Part shown: positions 1 to 8,306 of the stretch, piece by piece
Layout: each line of letters begins with the position of its first letter
How positions within the stretch are numbered: the stretch's first letter is position 1
Program-made: the position numbers and the translations under genes
The notes under the pieces: generated by a model
What the model was told of the DNA's origin: nothing
What the model saw: only the letters and a program-made list of their open reading frames with translations
Databases searched by the model: none
Assembly (NCBI GenBank): GCA_002331385.1
Contig: DCYB01000012.1
Span: 186,001 to 250,000, forward strand
Length of the DNA: 64,000 bases
Direction of reading: 5' to 3'
DNA from: Comamonadaceae bacterium UBA2121
Lineage (GTDB): Bacteria; Pseudomonadota; Gammaproteobacteria; Burkholderiales; Burkholderiaceae_C

Positions 1-784
1 ATGCCCCAGTTGCGAGACCGTGCTCTACAAGGCCGACCTTGATCACAACCAGATGGTCTGCCCCAAATGCGGACACCACCACCGCATTGGCGCACGCGCG
101 CGTCTGGACGCTTTCCTCGATCCGGAAGGCCGTTATGAACTCGGCCAGGAAGTCCTGCCGGTGGACGCCCTCAAGTTCAAGGACAGCCGCAAGTACCCCG
201 AGCGCCTGAAGGAAGCTCTGGAGCACACGGGCGAGACCGATGCGCTCATCGTCATGGGCGGCTCGGTCAAGAGCATCAACGTCGTGGCGGCGTGCTTCGA
301 ATTCGACTTCATGGGCGGCTCCATGGGCAGCGTCGTGGGCGAGCGTTTCGTGCGCGGCGTGGAAAACGCGATCGAACAAAAGGTCCCCTTCATCTGCTTC
401 ACCGCTACCGGTGGTGCACGCATGCAGGAAGGTCTGCTGTCGCTCATGCAAATGGCCAAGACCAACGCTGCGCTCACCCGCCTGGCAAAGAAGGGCCTGC
501 CCTACATCAGCGTGCTGACCGACCCGACCATGGGCGGCGTCTCCGCTGGCTTTGCCTTCGTGGGCGACATCGTCATCGCCGAACCCAAGGCGCTGATCGG
601 CTTTGCAGGTCCGCGCGTCATCGAATCCACCGTGCGCGTGACTCTGCCCGAAGGGTTCCAGCGCGCCGAGTTCCTCCAGACCAAGGGCGCGGTCGATTTC
701 ATCTGCGACCGCCGCGAACTGCGCCAAACCATCGCGCAAAGTCTGGCCATGCTGCAACGCCTTCCCGCAGACGCCGTCGCCTGA
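1..784 (+). CDS. accD: Acetyl-CoA carboxylase carboxyltransferase subunit beta (5' partial)
   Basis: This is the carboxyltransferase beta subunit that, with AccA, moves the carboxyl group from carboxybiotin to acetyl-CoA to make malonyl-CoA for fatty-acid synthesis. The frame is open from position 2, so the true start lies before the window. The AccD zinc finger is visible: a CPSC knuckle in the first codons and a CPKC knuckle at 59-70, followed by GHHHRIGARAR. The crotonase-like core follows, with the GGS-MGSVVGE segment and the GGARMQEG oxyanion region. The gene stops with TGA at 782-784, followed at once by a strong hairpin terminator. Only roughly the first 20-30 residues appear to be missing. 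Confidence 0.97.
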   Translation, partial: CPSCETVLYKADLDHNQMVCPKCGHHHRIGARARLDAFLDPEGRYELGQEVLPVDALKFKDSRKYPERLKEALEHTGETDALIVMGGSVKSINVVAACFEFDFMGGSMGSVVGERFVRGVENAIEQKVPFICFTATGGARMQEGLLSLMQMAKTNAALTRLAKKGLPYISVLTDPTMGGVSAGFAFVGDIVIAEPKALIGFAGPRVIESTVRVTLPEGFQRAEFLQTKGAVDFICDRRELRQTIAQSLAMLQRLPADAVA

Positions 785-797
785 TGCGCACTGCATC

Positions 798-834
798 AAA
801 AAACCGCCAGCAGCCCTCGCTCTGGCGGTTTTTT
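798..834. terminator. Bidirectional rho-independent terminator between accD and the yggT-type gene
   Basis: An A-run, then ACCGCCAG, a short loop, CTGGCGGT and a T-run form a perfect stem with A/T tails on both sides. It lies between two convergent genes and can terminate both. Confidence 0.85.
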
Positions 835-855
835 CATGGCTGCGCGCAGCGCAAC

Positions 856-1404
856 CTAGTGCATGACGCCCATCTGGATGTTGCCCAGAACGATCATGAC
901 GATCTGCAGCAGCACCAGCGCCACCAAAGGCGACAAATCGATGCCTCCCACCAGCGGCACCACGCGGCGGATCGGGCGCAACACCGGCTCGCACAGACGA
1001 TCGATCACGCCGCTGAGCGGTGAGCGCGTCTGCACCCACGACAGCACGGCGTTCGCAATGATCAGCACCATCATCAGCGTGACGGCGATGCGCAGCAAAC
1101 CAAACACGGCCAACAGCAGCGTCACGACAAAGCCTGCTGCGCCGCCCAGCAGCAACGTGATCACGGCGTATTGCACCAGCTGCGCCAGAAACGCCCCGAG
1201 CACGCAGGACAAGTCCCACCCGCCCGTAGCGGGAATGATGCGGCGCAACGGCACGACCAGCCAATCCGTGAAAGCGAACACCAACTGCCCCACCGGATTG
1301 GAGAACGGCACGCGCTGCGCCTGCATATAAAGACGCAGCAGGCAGGCACCCGTCAGGAGCCCGCAGGCGACATCAAGCAAGAGGGAAATGATCTGAAAAA
1401 GCAT
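856..1404 (-). CDS. YggT family integral membrane protein
   Basis: This is a small membrane protein of 182 residues with two copies of the YggT repeat. Each copy has hydrophobic helices flanking a loop of the type W-x-VPLRRIIP or EPVLRPIRRVVP, followed by a G-G-x-D-LS motif. Both loops are visible: VVPLRRIIPATGGWDLS near residues 45-61 and RPIRRVVPLVGGIDLS near 146-161. The family is linked to osmotic-shock tolerance in some bacteria and to division factors in others; the exact role is unknown. An ATG at 1404 was preferred over an upstream in-frame start at 1539 because the extra 45 residues look non-native and overlap the divergent neighbour. Confidence 0.9.
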   Translation of the reverse strand: MLFQIISLLLDVACGLLTGACLLRLYMQAQRVPFSNPVGQLVFAFTDWLVVPLRRIIPATGGWDLSCVLGAFLAQLVQYAVITLLLGGAAGFVVTLLLAVFGLLRIAVTLMMVLIIANAVLSWVQTRSPLSGVIDRLCEPVLRPIRRVVPLVGGIDLSPLVALVLLQIVMIVLGNIQMGVMH

Positions 1405-1489
1405 GTTGTCAAGGCGTTTTAATGTCTTTGAATGGCCGAAGCCACGACCTACGTGGGATGATAGCGATGCACTCCGATGGTTCTCCCGC

Positions 1490-2125
1490 ATGCCCCAACA
1501 ACTGACACTGTCTTCCCTTCCGCTCTTTCCTCTTGGCACGGTACTGTTTCCCGGCGGACTGTTATCGCTGCGAGTATTCGAAGTGCGCTATCTCGACATG
1601 GTGCGCAAATGCCATCAGGCCGGTGCGCCTTTTGGCGTCGTTGCGCTGGCCAAGGGTGCCGAAGTGCGCAAGGCGGGTGCGCCCCAAGAGGAACTCTACT
1701 CCATCGGCACGCTGGCCACCATCGAAGAGCTCCAGTCGCCTCAACCGGGATTGTTGCTGGTGCGCTGCCAGGGCGGTGAGCGTTTTCGCATCACCCAACA
1801 GCACTTGCTGCACCACGGTCTGTGGGTGGCCGACGTGGACATGATGGACCCCGATCTGAGTGTGCCCATTCCGCCCGAGCAGCAATACGTGGCCGACTTG
1901 CTCGCCAATGCGCAGCACTCACTGCGCGAAAAATCGCCGCACACGGACGTGGTCACCCATTCCACCACCGATCAGCTCAACGACTGCGCGTGGGTTGCCA
2001 ACCGGTGGTGTGAACTGCTCCCGTTGCCGCTCGAACTCAAGCAACGCCTGATGTCACTCGACAATCCACTGGCGCGTCTGGAACTGGTGGCCGACGTGCT
2101 TGAGCAGACGGGCATTGCGCGCTGA
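1490..2125 (+). CDS. LON peptidase substrate-binding domain-containing protein
   Basis: This 211-residue protein consists essentially of the N-terminal (PUA-like) domain of Lon protease, without the AAA+ or peptidase domains. The start has the family signature LPLFPLGTVLFPGG, followed by LRVFEVRYLDMV, typical of LON-domain singletons. The function is not established; it may bind unfolded protein. The ATG at 1490 places the LON motif at the N-terminus. A longer frame opens upstream at 1403, but its extra residues overlap the divergent YggT gene and look non-coding. It is convergent with the glycan cluster at 2141, with a 15-bp gap and no terminator seen. Confidence 0.88.
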   Translation: MPQQLTLSSLPLFPLGTVLFPGGLLSLRVFEVRYLDMVRKCHQAGAPFGVVALAKGAEVRKAGAPQEELYSIGTLATIEELQSPQPGLLLVRCQGGERFRITQQHLLHHGLWVADVDMMDPDLSVPIPPEQQYVADLLANAQHSLREKSPHTDVVTHSTTDQLNDCAWVANRWCELLPLPLELKQRLMSLDNPLARLELVADVLEQTGIAR

Positions 2126-2140
2126 CGAGGGCCGATCGGC

Positions 2141-3982
2141 TCAACCGCCGCGCGAGCGGTATTCGGGAACGAAGCCGTGCAGCCCGATGCGCAAATGGTG
2201 CGGCGCAGGCTCGGGGCCCAGCGCCTCGATCCAGTGGCTCAGCGTGACGATGTCCAGCGCGTCCGGCGTGCCCTCACCCTGACGCACGACGCGCAGCTGC
2301 GGGTGGCTGGTCGCCGTCGTCGTTTCGTCGTTGGCGAGCCATTCCTCGAACAGTTTTTCTCCCGGGCGCAGGCCCGTGTAGGCGATGGGAATTTCCGCTT
2401 CCGTACGGCCCGACAGGCGAATTAGCAAGCGCGCCAATTCCACGATCTTCACCGGCTCGCCCATATCGAGCACGTAGATCTGGCCGGATTGCCCCAACCG
2501 CCCTGCCTGCACGACCAACTGCGCGGCCTCGGGAATGGTCATGAAGTAGCGCACGATCTCGGGGTGCGTGACGGTGATCGGCCCGCCGCGCGCAATCTGC
2601 GAGGTGAACAACGGCACCACAGAACCGCTCGAACCCAGCACATTGCCGAACCGCACCGCCACATACTCGGTGGACGGATACGACTTCGCCATCGCCTGCA
2701 CCACGCGCTCGGCCAGCCGCTTGCTCGCGCCCATGATGCTGGTGGGATTGACGGCCTTGTCGGTGGACACCAGCACGCAGCGCCGCGCGCCGCACTCGCC
2801 TGCCACGCGCGCCACGTTGAGCGTGCCCAAGACGTTGGTGCGCAATGCCTCCACCTCGTTGCTCTCTTCCATCAGTGGCACATGTTTGTATGCCGCCGCG
2901 TGAAAGATGACGATGGGTTTGAAGCGCTCGGCAATGGCCTTGATGCGGTCGTATTCGCGCACATTGGCCGTGAAGTAGTGGCCCTGCATTTCGGGATGCG
3001 CGCTGCGCAGCTCTTGCTCCAGCGTGTAGATGGCGGCTTCCGAGACATCCACGCACACCAGATGCGCCACGCCAAAACGCGAAACCTGGCGGCACAGCTC
3101 TGCGCCAATCGAGCCACCCGCGCCGGTGATCATCACCGACTGTCCCGAGAGCCATTCCGCCAGATCACCCGCATTCAGTTGCACCGGCGTGCGACCCAGC
3201 AGGTCTTCCAGTTCCACGCGCCGCAAGTCGGTCGCTGACTGGTTCAGCCAATGCTCTGCGGTGGGCATCGACAGCAGATTCAATGCCGTGCCGGACCAGC
3301 GCAAGAGCATCTCGCGCCGCAGCGGTGTGCCGGGCGGACTGGCCAGCAACACGGAGCGCACCTGGTGCGACTGCGCAATGTCTCCCAGATGCTGGGTCGT
3401 GCCCAGCACGCTCACGTTTTGCAGACTCTGGCCGACGTCCTGTTCGCGCGGAGAGACGATGCCCACCACGTACCAGCCGGGCGAGCCCTTGATGGTTCGC
3501 ATCGCCTGATCGGCCTCTTCGAGCGTGCCCACGATGATGACGGGTGCCTGCCCCGGCTCACGGCGCGCATTCAGGCGCTGCTCGGCGAGCGAGCGCCACG
3601 TCGCGCGTGCGCCCGTCAACAGCGCCAGCACGAGCAGCCCGAAAATCGGAAACACCGAACGCGCAAACCCCGGATAGCGCAGCACCATCACCGATGCCAC
3701 CGTGAGCAACACGCCCAGCAACACACCCCACGCCAGTTGGCGCACGTCGGCCAGACTCACATAACGCCACGCCTGCCGCTGCACGCGCGCCAGTGCCAGC
3801 CCCACGGCCATGCAGCCAACGGCCCATGGCAACGTGGCGAGCGCCATGCGCAAATACTCCTCGGGCATTTCAAAATTGAAGCGCAGCCAGAAGGCCAGCA
3901 TCCACGCGATGGCCACCATGAGCACATCTGCGAGCGCAAAGCCCACGAAGCCGCGATTCCAGTGCCATCCATTCACATTCAT
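2141..3982 (-). CDS. Membrane-anchored nucleotide-sugar 4,6-dehydratase (WbpM/CapD/PglF family)
   Basis: This 613-residue enzyme has about four N-terminal transmembrane helices (residues ~15-125), a CoA-binding-like Rossmann domain (~145-240) and a C-terminal SDR domain. The cofactor motif GAGGSIG is at 287-293, STDKA at 406-410 and MGASK at 417-421. Large family members typically carry Met in place of the usual SDR Tyr, so the S-M-K arrangement here is normal for WbpM-type UDP-GlcNAc 4,6-dehydratases. The product would be a UDP-4-keto-6-deoxy sugar, the substrate for the aminotransferase encoded two genes upstream. It overlaps the preceding sugar transferase by 4 bp and is the last gene of the glycan operon. 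Confidence 0.92.
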   Translation of the reverse strand: MNVNGWHWNRGFVGFALADVLMVAIAWMLAFWLRFNFEMPEEYLRMALATLPWAVGCMAVGLALARVQRQAWRYVSLADVRQLAWGVLLGVLLTVASVMVLRYPGFARSVFPIFGLLVLALLTGARATWRSLAEQRLNARREPGQAPVIIVGTLEEADQAMRTIKGSPGWYVVGIVSPREQDVGQSLQNVSVLGTTQHLGDIAQSHQVRSVLLASPPGTPLRREMLLRWSGTALNLLSMPTAEHWLNQSATDLRRVELEDLLGRTPVQLNAGDLAEWLSGQSVMITGAGGSIGAELCRQVSRFGVAHLVCVDVSEAAIYTLEQELRSAHPEMQGHYFTANVREYDRIKAIAERFKPIVIFHAAAYKHVPLMEESNEVEALRTNVLGTLNVARVAGECGARRCVLVSTDKAVNPTSIMGASKRLAERVVQAMAKSYPSTEYVAVRFGNVLGSSGSVVPLFTSQIARGGPITVTHPEIVRYFMTIPEAAQLVVQAGRLGQSGQIYVLDMGEPVKIVELARLLIRLSGRTEAEIPIAYTGLRPGEKLFEEWLANDETTTATSHPQLRVVRQGEGTPDALDIVTLSHWIEALGPEPAPHHLRIGLHGFVPEYRSRGG

Positions 3983-4593
3983 GTTGTACGCGCCTGAGGT
4001 CCTACAAGGGCCCAGAACGTCCGGGCGAGAATCATCACATCACCGGCCACACTGTGCCGGTGGACGTAGTCGAGGTAATACTGCTGCTTGATCGGCATGA
4101 TGACATCCACGTAGGTGCGCTCGACGTCATCCGCACCGGCCAGAAGCTGCTCTTCGTTGCGAAACGCAATCGCGGCGTTGTCGGTGATGCCGGGGCGCAC
4201 GGAGAGAATTTGCGCCCGCACCTGCGGCGCGTAGTGCTGCATGTAGCGCGGCACTTCGGGGCGCGGGCCGACCAGACTCATGCTGCCTGTCAGCACGTCC
4301 AGCAACTGCGGCAATTCATCGAGCTTGTAGCGCCGCAGCACATGCCCGACGCGGGTGATGCGTTGATCGCCCGAAGCGGTCACCTGCGGCCCCGATCCGT
4401 CGCCCACGCGCATCGTGCGGAACTTGCGAATGCGAAAGGGCTGCCCATGCAAGCCTACGCGCTCTTGGCGGAACAGGAGCGGCCCCGGTGAACTCAGCCG
4501 CACCGCCAGCGCCACAGCGAGCATCAACGGCGACAGCGCCAGCAGCAAGCCGCTGGAGACCAGCACGTCGAATGCGCGCTTGGCACCACTCAC
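3979..4593 (-). CDS. Initiating sugar-phosphate transferase (PglC/WcaJ-type)
   Basis: This 204-residue monotopic phosphoglycosyl transferase moves a sugar-1-phosphate from UDP-sugar to undecaprenyl phosphate. It has an N-terminal hydrophobic re-entrant helix (residues ~7-33), KFRTM at 57-61, the catalytic Asp-Glu pair at 92-93 in KLDELPQ, and MSLVGPRPE. Its size matches small single-domain enzymes such as PglC; the WcaJ N-terminal membrane domain is absent, and there is no fused acetyltransferase. It overlaps the aminotransferase upstream and the dehydratase downstream by 4 bp each. The likely substrate is the product of those two enzymes (inference). Confidence 0.92.
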   Translation of the reverse strand: MSGAKRAFDVLVSSGLLLALSPLMLAVALAVRLSSPGPLLFRQERVGLHGQPFRIRKFRTMRVGDGSGPQVTASGDQRITRVGHVLRRYKLDELPQLLDVLTGSMSLVGPRPEVPRYMQHYAPQVRAQILSVRPGITDNAAIAFRNEEQLLAGADDVERTYVDVIMPIKQQYYLDYVHRHSVAGDVMILARTFWALVGPQARTT

Positions 4594-5795
4594 GGCACCA
4601 CCTTCGCCGGCACCACTTTCGCCTGCAACAGCGCCTGCCGCACCGCACGCACCACGCGCTCCACATCCGCATCGCTCATGCGCGTGTAGATGGGCAGCGA
4701 CGCGGTGCGCTGGTACAGCGCCTCACTGACCGGAAAGCTCTCTGGCCGCAACTGGCACAGCTCACGCCAATACGTCTGGCGATGCAGCGGTATGTAATGC
4801 ACGCTCATGCCAATACCCTGCGCGAACATGGCATCGATGAACTGATCGCGATCCACCCCGACGGGGAGCGCAATCGGGTACAGGTGCCAGGCGTGCACAT
4901 CCGATGCGTCGGGCTGTGGCGGCAGCGTGATGCCGGTGCCCTCCAGCAATGCATCGTATTGCGCGGCAATCTGCGCCCTGCGTTGCTGCATGGCGTGCGC
5001 GCGTCGCAGCTGCACCAGCCCCAACGCGGCCGCAATGTCGGTCATGTTGTATTTGAATCCGGGCGCCACAATGTCGTAGCGCCAGGCAGGCACCGTGGAG
5101 TTGAACCGCGCGAACGCATCCCGATCAATGCCGTGCAGGCGCATGGTGCGCGCACGCTTGGCCAGTGCGTCGTCGCGCGTCACCAGCATGCCGCCCTCGC
5201 CCGTCGTCATGGTCTTGTTGGCGTAGAAGCTGAACACCGTGGCATCGCTTGGCAGCGTGCCGATCATTTGCCCCTGATGCGTGGCAGGCAAGGCGTGCGC
5301 CGCATCTTCGATGACCTTGAGACCGTGCGCACGTGCGATGTCCAGAATGCGCGTCATGTGGACGCTGCGGCCACCAAAGTGCACCACGATGATGGCGCGC
5401 GTGCGCGGCGTGATGTGGCGCAGCACCTGTTCGGGGTCGATGCACCAGCTGTGCTCTTCAATATCGACCAACACCGGATCGGCACCGAGATAACGGATCA
5501 CCTCCGCGCTGGCGGTAAAGGTGTGCGTGGTGGTGATCACCTCGTCACCGGCCTCGATTCCTGCGGCCTCCAGCGCCAGATGCAGCCCTGCCGTGGCCGA
5601 ATTCACCGCGATGGTCTGCAGGCTTGAATCGCCCAGGAACGCGGCGAACTCCTGCTCGAAACGGCGCGTCTTCGGCCCGGTGGTCAACCAGCCGGACCGC
5701 AGCGTGTCCACCACTTCTGCGATTTCCTCCTCACCGATATCGGGCAGGGCAAACGGCAAGGGCGGCAGGCTGTCATGTTGTGGTGACTGGCTCAT
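4590..5795 (-). CDS. DegT/DnrJ/EryC1/StrS family PLP-dependent sugar aminotransferase
   Basis: This 401-residue aminotransferase of the DegT family adds an amino group to a 4-keto nucleotide sugar. It shows the N-terminal GWLTTGPKTRRFEQEF motif, the HTFTASAEVI segment, the PLP-binding VIEDAAHA aspartate and the PLP lysine K194 in FYANKTMTTGEGG. The ATG at 5795 was chosen because it overlaps the upstream methyltransferase stop by 4 bp and puts the conserved N-terminus in the right place; a longer frame to 5912 lies inside the neighbour. With the WbpM-like dehydratase it should make a UDP-2-acetamido-4-amino-2,4,6-trideoxyhexose. Confidence 0.92.
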   Translation of the reverse strand: MSQSPQHDSLPPLPFALPDIGEEEIAEVVDTLRSGWLTTGPKTRRFEQEFAAFLGDSSLQTIAVNSATAGLHLALEAAGIEAGDEVITTTHTFTASAEVIRYLGADPVLVDIEEHSWCIDPEQVLRHITPRTRAIIVVHFGGRSVHMTRILDIARAHGLKVIEDAAHALPATHQGQMIGTLPSDATVFSFYANKTMTTGEGGMLVTRDDALAKRARTMRLHGIDRDAFARFNSTVPAWRYDIVAPGFKYNMTDIAAALGLVQLRRAHAMQQRRAQIAAQYDALLEGTGITLPPQPDASDVHAWHLYPIALPVGVDRDQFIDAMFAQGIGMSVHYIPLHRQTYWRELCQLRPESFPVSEALYQRTASLPIYTRMSDADVERVVRAVRQALLQAKVVPAKVVP

Positions 5796-6553
5796 GGCAA
5801 GGGATGGGAAAGGGCGGGCACGTGGCCCGGTTTCGATAACAGGCACAGCACATGCGTGCGCAGCCACGGCACGCTGTTGAGCACCGGATACAGCGCAGGA
5901 CTCACGCGGCACGCCATGCGCCCAATGGGCGGCGCGAGCGTGGCGCGCTGCACTTGCAGGTGAGCCTGCGGGAACAAGGCCCGCAATTGTCTGACAGACA
6001 CGCCGCGCACATCCGGATTGCGCGGATTGTCATAGACAAAATCGTGCCAGAGCACGGCCCCGCCCGGCTTCAGCCACTGCCACACCTGCTGCGCCAGTTG
6101 TTGCTGGATAACGGGCGCCAGGATCGACGAGAACACGGTGAACAGCACGATCAGATCCTGGCTGCCCGGCGCAACGTGCCGCTGCATGTCCGGGGCCAGC
6201 GCATCGCCCTGCCAGATGCGGCAATCCGCAGGCAACAACTCGCGCGCACGAGCTGCGCGATCAGCCATCAACTCCACGCCCGCCAGCCGCGCAGGCACAA
6301 CGCCCATGCGCAGCAGATCTTGCAGATTGCCGCCATTGCCGCAACCCACTTCCAGTACATCCATGGCGTGCAGCGCGTGTCTGCCACTGCCCACCAACAG
6401 CGCGCGCATGCGCCGCAGGCGCTCCTGCCACGCGGCGAAGGCGTAGGGGTTGTCCATGCCATAGCGGCGTGCATCCGCCTGCGCGTCGCGGCGCGTGTAG
6501 CGCGCCTGCATGTTCTGCGCTTCGGTGGCGCGGGAGTCGATGCCGTCCTTCAT
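5792..6553 (-). CDS. Class I SAM-dependent methyltransferase in glycan cluster
   Basis: This 253-residue protein has a class I Rossmann methyltransferase core. Motif I is LEVGCGNGG at residues 67-75, followed by an acidic VELMADRA segment and a QDLIVLFTVFSSIL motif IV region. The substrate is not evident; by position it may methylate a sugar or lipid-linked glycan of the cluster. The ATG at 6553 overlaps the upstream glycosyltransferase stop by 4 bp, which fixes the start. An in-frame extension to 6793 reads through the neighbour's coding sequence in another frame and was rejected. Confidence 0.85.
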   Translation of the reverse strand: MKDGIDSRATEAQNMQARYTRRDAQADARRYGMDNPYAFAAWQERLRRMRALLVGSGRHALHAMDVLEVGCGNGGNLQDLLRMGVVPARLAGVELMADRAARARELLPADCRIWQGDALAPDMQRHVAPGSQDLIVLFTVFSSILAPVIQQQLAQQVWQWLKPGGAVLWHDFVYDNPRNPDVRGVSVRQLRALFPQAHLQVQRATLAPPIGRMACRVSPALYPVLNSVPWLRTHVLCLLSKPGHVPALSHPLP

Positions 6554-7623
6554 CGCGTCAGCGCTCCCCACGCAGGCTGAGGGCCACGGCGCAAAAGAAT
6601 GTCGCGCCAGCCGCAGATCGAGCCCCAGCCATAACCGAGGTGATACGCCGCAATCACCGCGACGACCCGTGCCGCCATGCCCGCATCCAATTGACCACGC
6701 ATGCCGGACAGCGCCAGCACCATCAGCACGGCATACGCCAAGAGCAATGCGGCCAACGGCCATGCGCTCACGCTGATGGCCAGCGCGAGGCACACCACCA
6801 ACGCCATCACAAACACCGCCGGAACGAGTTGGCGCAGCGCAGCAGGCTGGCCATGCTTCTTCATCACGAACGGCTTCCAGTAACCGTACTGCGCATACTG
6901 CCGCAGCACCTGCCGCAACTGTGCGCGCGGGAAGTAAGCAGACTGGATGCGACTGCTTTGCCAGATGCGCCCACCCGCGCGGCGAATGCGCAGGTTGTGT
7001 TCGTCATCCTGATTGCGCACAAGGCTTTCATCAAAGCCACCCACACGCGCCAGCGTGGCACGCGGCCAGCAACCGAGATACACGGTGTCGACCTCGCCGT
7101 TGTAGTGCACATCCCGGGAGCGCGCACCGCCCGCCACCCACGGCGACTGGAACGCCGCCGCCACGGCTTTCTGCATGGGCGTATGGCCTTCGGCACACCA
7201 CGCGCCACCCACGTTGTCGGCGCCGGAGGCCGCCAGTTCGGCAAGGCACTGCACCAGATAGTCCGGCGCGTAGCGGCTATGGATATCGAGGCGCACGATC
7301 ACCGCGCCGCGTGCATTTTCCACACAGCGATTCAAACCCGTGGAGACGATGCGTTGCGGGTTGTCCACCCAGCGAAAACGACCGTCTTGCCGACACCAGG
7401 CGTCGAGCAGTTCGCGCGTGCCGTCATCGCTGTTGCCGTCGGCAATCAGCACCTCCAGCGACCAATCCGGAGGCAATTGCATGGCCGCGAGATTGCGACA
7501 GAATTCGGTGATGTAGTGGCGCTCGTTGCGGCATGGTGCTATCACGGAAACCAGCTTCGGCGTCGCGGCCTGTTCGGTCACGGGTGGCCATGGCGATTCG
7601 GGCGTACCTTGCGGATGGCTCAC
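6550..7623 (-). CDS. Family 2 glycosyltransferase with C-terminal membrane segments
   Basis: This 357-residue GT-A glycosyltransferase shows LVSVIAPCRNE at 24-34, the nucleotide-binding ADGNSDDGT at 61-69 and a metal-site-like RLDIHS around 111-116. After the catalytic domain (to ~235), hydrophobic helices at ~245-310 suggest membrane attachment, as in EpsG/succinoglycan-type GT2 enzymes. The start is a GTG at 7623: it overlaps the upstream methyltransferase stop as GTGA and sits shortly before the GT2 fold. The frame is open to 8034 but that part is a shadow of the neighbour. It likely extends the lipid-linked oligosaccharide. Confidence 0.87.
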   Translation of the reverse strand: MSHPQGTPESPWPPVTEQAATPKLVSVIAPCRNERHYITEFCRNLAAMQLPPDWSLEVLIADGNSDDGTRELLDAWCRQDGRFRWVDNPQRIVSTGLNRCVENARGAVIVRLDIHSRYAPDYLVQCLAELAASGADNVGGAWCAEGHTPMQKAVAAAFQSPWVAGGARSRDVHYNGEVDTVYLGCWPRATLARVGGFDESLVRNQDDEHNLRIRRAGGRIWQSSRIQSAYFPRAQLRQVLRQYAQYGYWKPFVMKKHGQPAALRQLVPAVFVMALVVCLALAISVSAWPLAALLLAYAVLMVLALSGMRGQLDAGMAARVVAVIAAYHLGYGWGSICGWRDILLRRGPQPAWGALTR

Positions 7624-8282
7624 GCGCGCTCCTTGTCCGAGCAGCGGAACCAGTAGTGATACCGGTGCATGGGAAACACGCCGCTGTCCACCTGAGCGAA
7701 GCGCTCGCGCATGTGCGCCACCAGCGCGCTGCGGCGGGTGCGCCATTCCGACGCGATCTCCCAATAATGCCCATCCGTGAGTCGCCGACGGCAAGGAATG
7801 CGCATGCCCAGCGACACATCGACAAACCGGTTGTGAATGCCCATGCGGCCCATCACTCCCACCCACGGAAAATGCCCTGGCAAGGAAATGAACGCCTGAT
7901 CGGCCAGACCGCGGATGATGTCGAGATTGGGGCCGAACTGCTCGAACGGCATGTGCTCCAGCACTTCGCAGCACGACACGGCATCGAAGCGCTCGCCCTT
8001 CAGATGCTGCGGCAATTCCTGCAACGGCGCGCACACATCGGGCTTGAGCGCGGGGTTGATGTCGGCGGTGACCACTTCCACACCGGCCTGACGCAGAAAG
8101 GTCGAGACAAATCCGTTGCCGATGCCGATCTCCAGCACACGCCGGGCACGCATGGCGTGCAACTGCCGTATCTGGAACGACATCGAATAGAGATGCTCCG
8201 GCGTGAAATTGCTGTCGTCGGTGTAGTGACTGCGCTCCAGTTGTGCCTCGCGCTGCGCACCGACGTTGCCTTGTCTGGTCAT
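7620..8282 (-). CDS. Class I SAM-dependent methyltransferase (second in glycan cluster)
   Basis: This methyltransferase of about 220 residues carries motif I LEIGIGNGF near residues 50-58, followed by VEVVTADINP and a CCEVLEHMPFEQF segment typical of UbiE/Methyltransf_11-like proteins. The substrate is unknown; the setting suggests glycan modification. The start is uncertain: the ATG at 8282 has no close Shine-Dalgarno sequence, while a TTG at 8303 has GAGG only one base away. The flippase gene ends at 8307, so the two are translationally close. It overlaps the glycosyltransferase start by 4 bp. Confidence 0.83.
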   Translation of the reverse strand: MTRQGNVGAQREAQLERSHYTDDSNFTPEHLYSMSFQIRQLHAMRARRVLEIGIGNGFVSTFLRQAGVEVVTADINPALKPDVCAPLQELPQHLKGERFDAVSCCEVLEHMPFEQFGPNLDIIRGLADQAFISLPGHFPWVGVMGRMGIHNRFVDVSLGMRIPCRRRLTDGHYWEIASEWRTRRSALVAHMRERFAQVDSGVFPMHRYHYWFRCSDKERA

Positions 8283-8306
8283 GAAAGCGGTGGTTTCAAA
8301 CAAACC

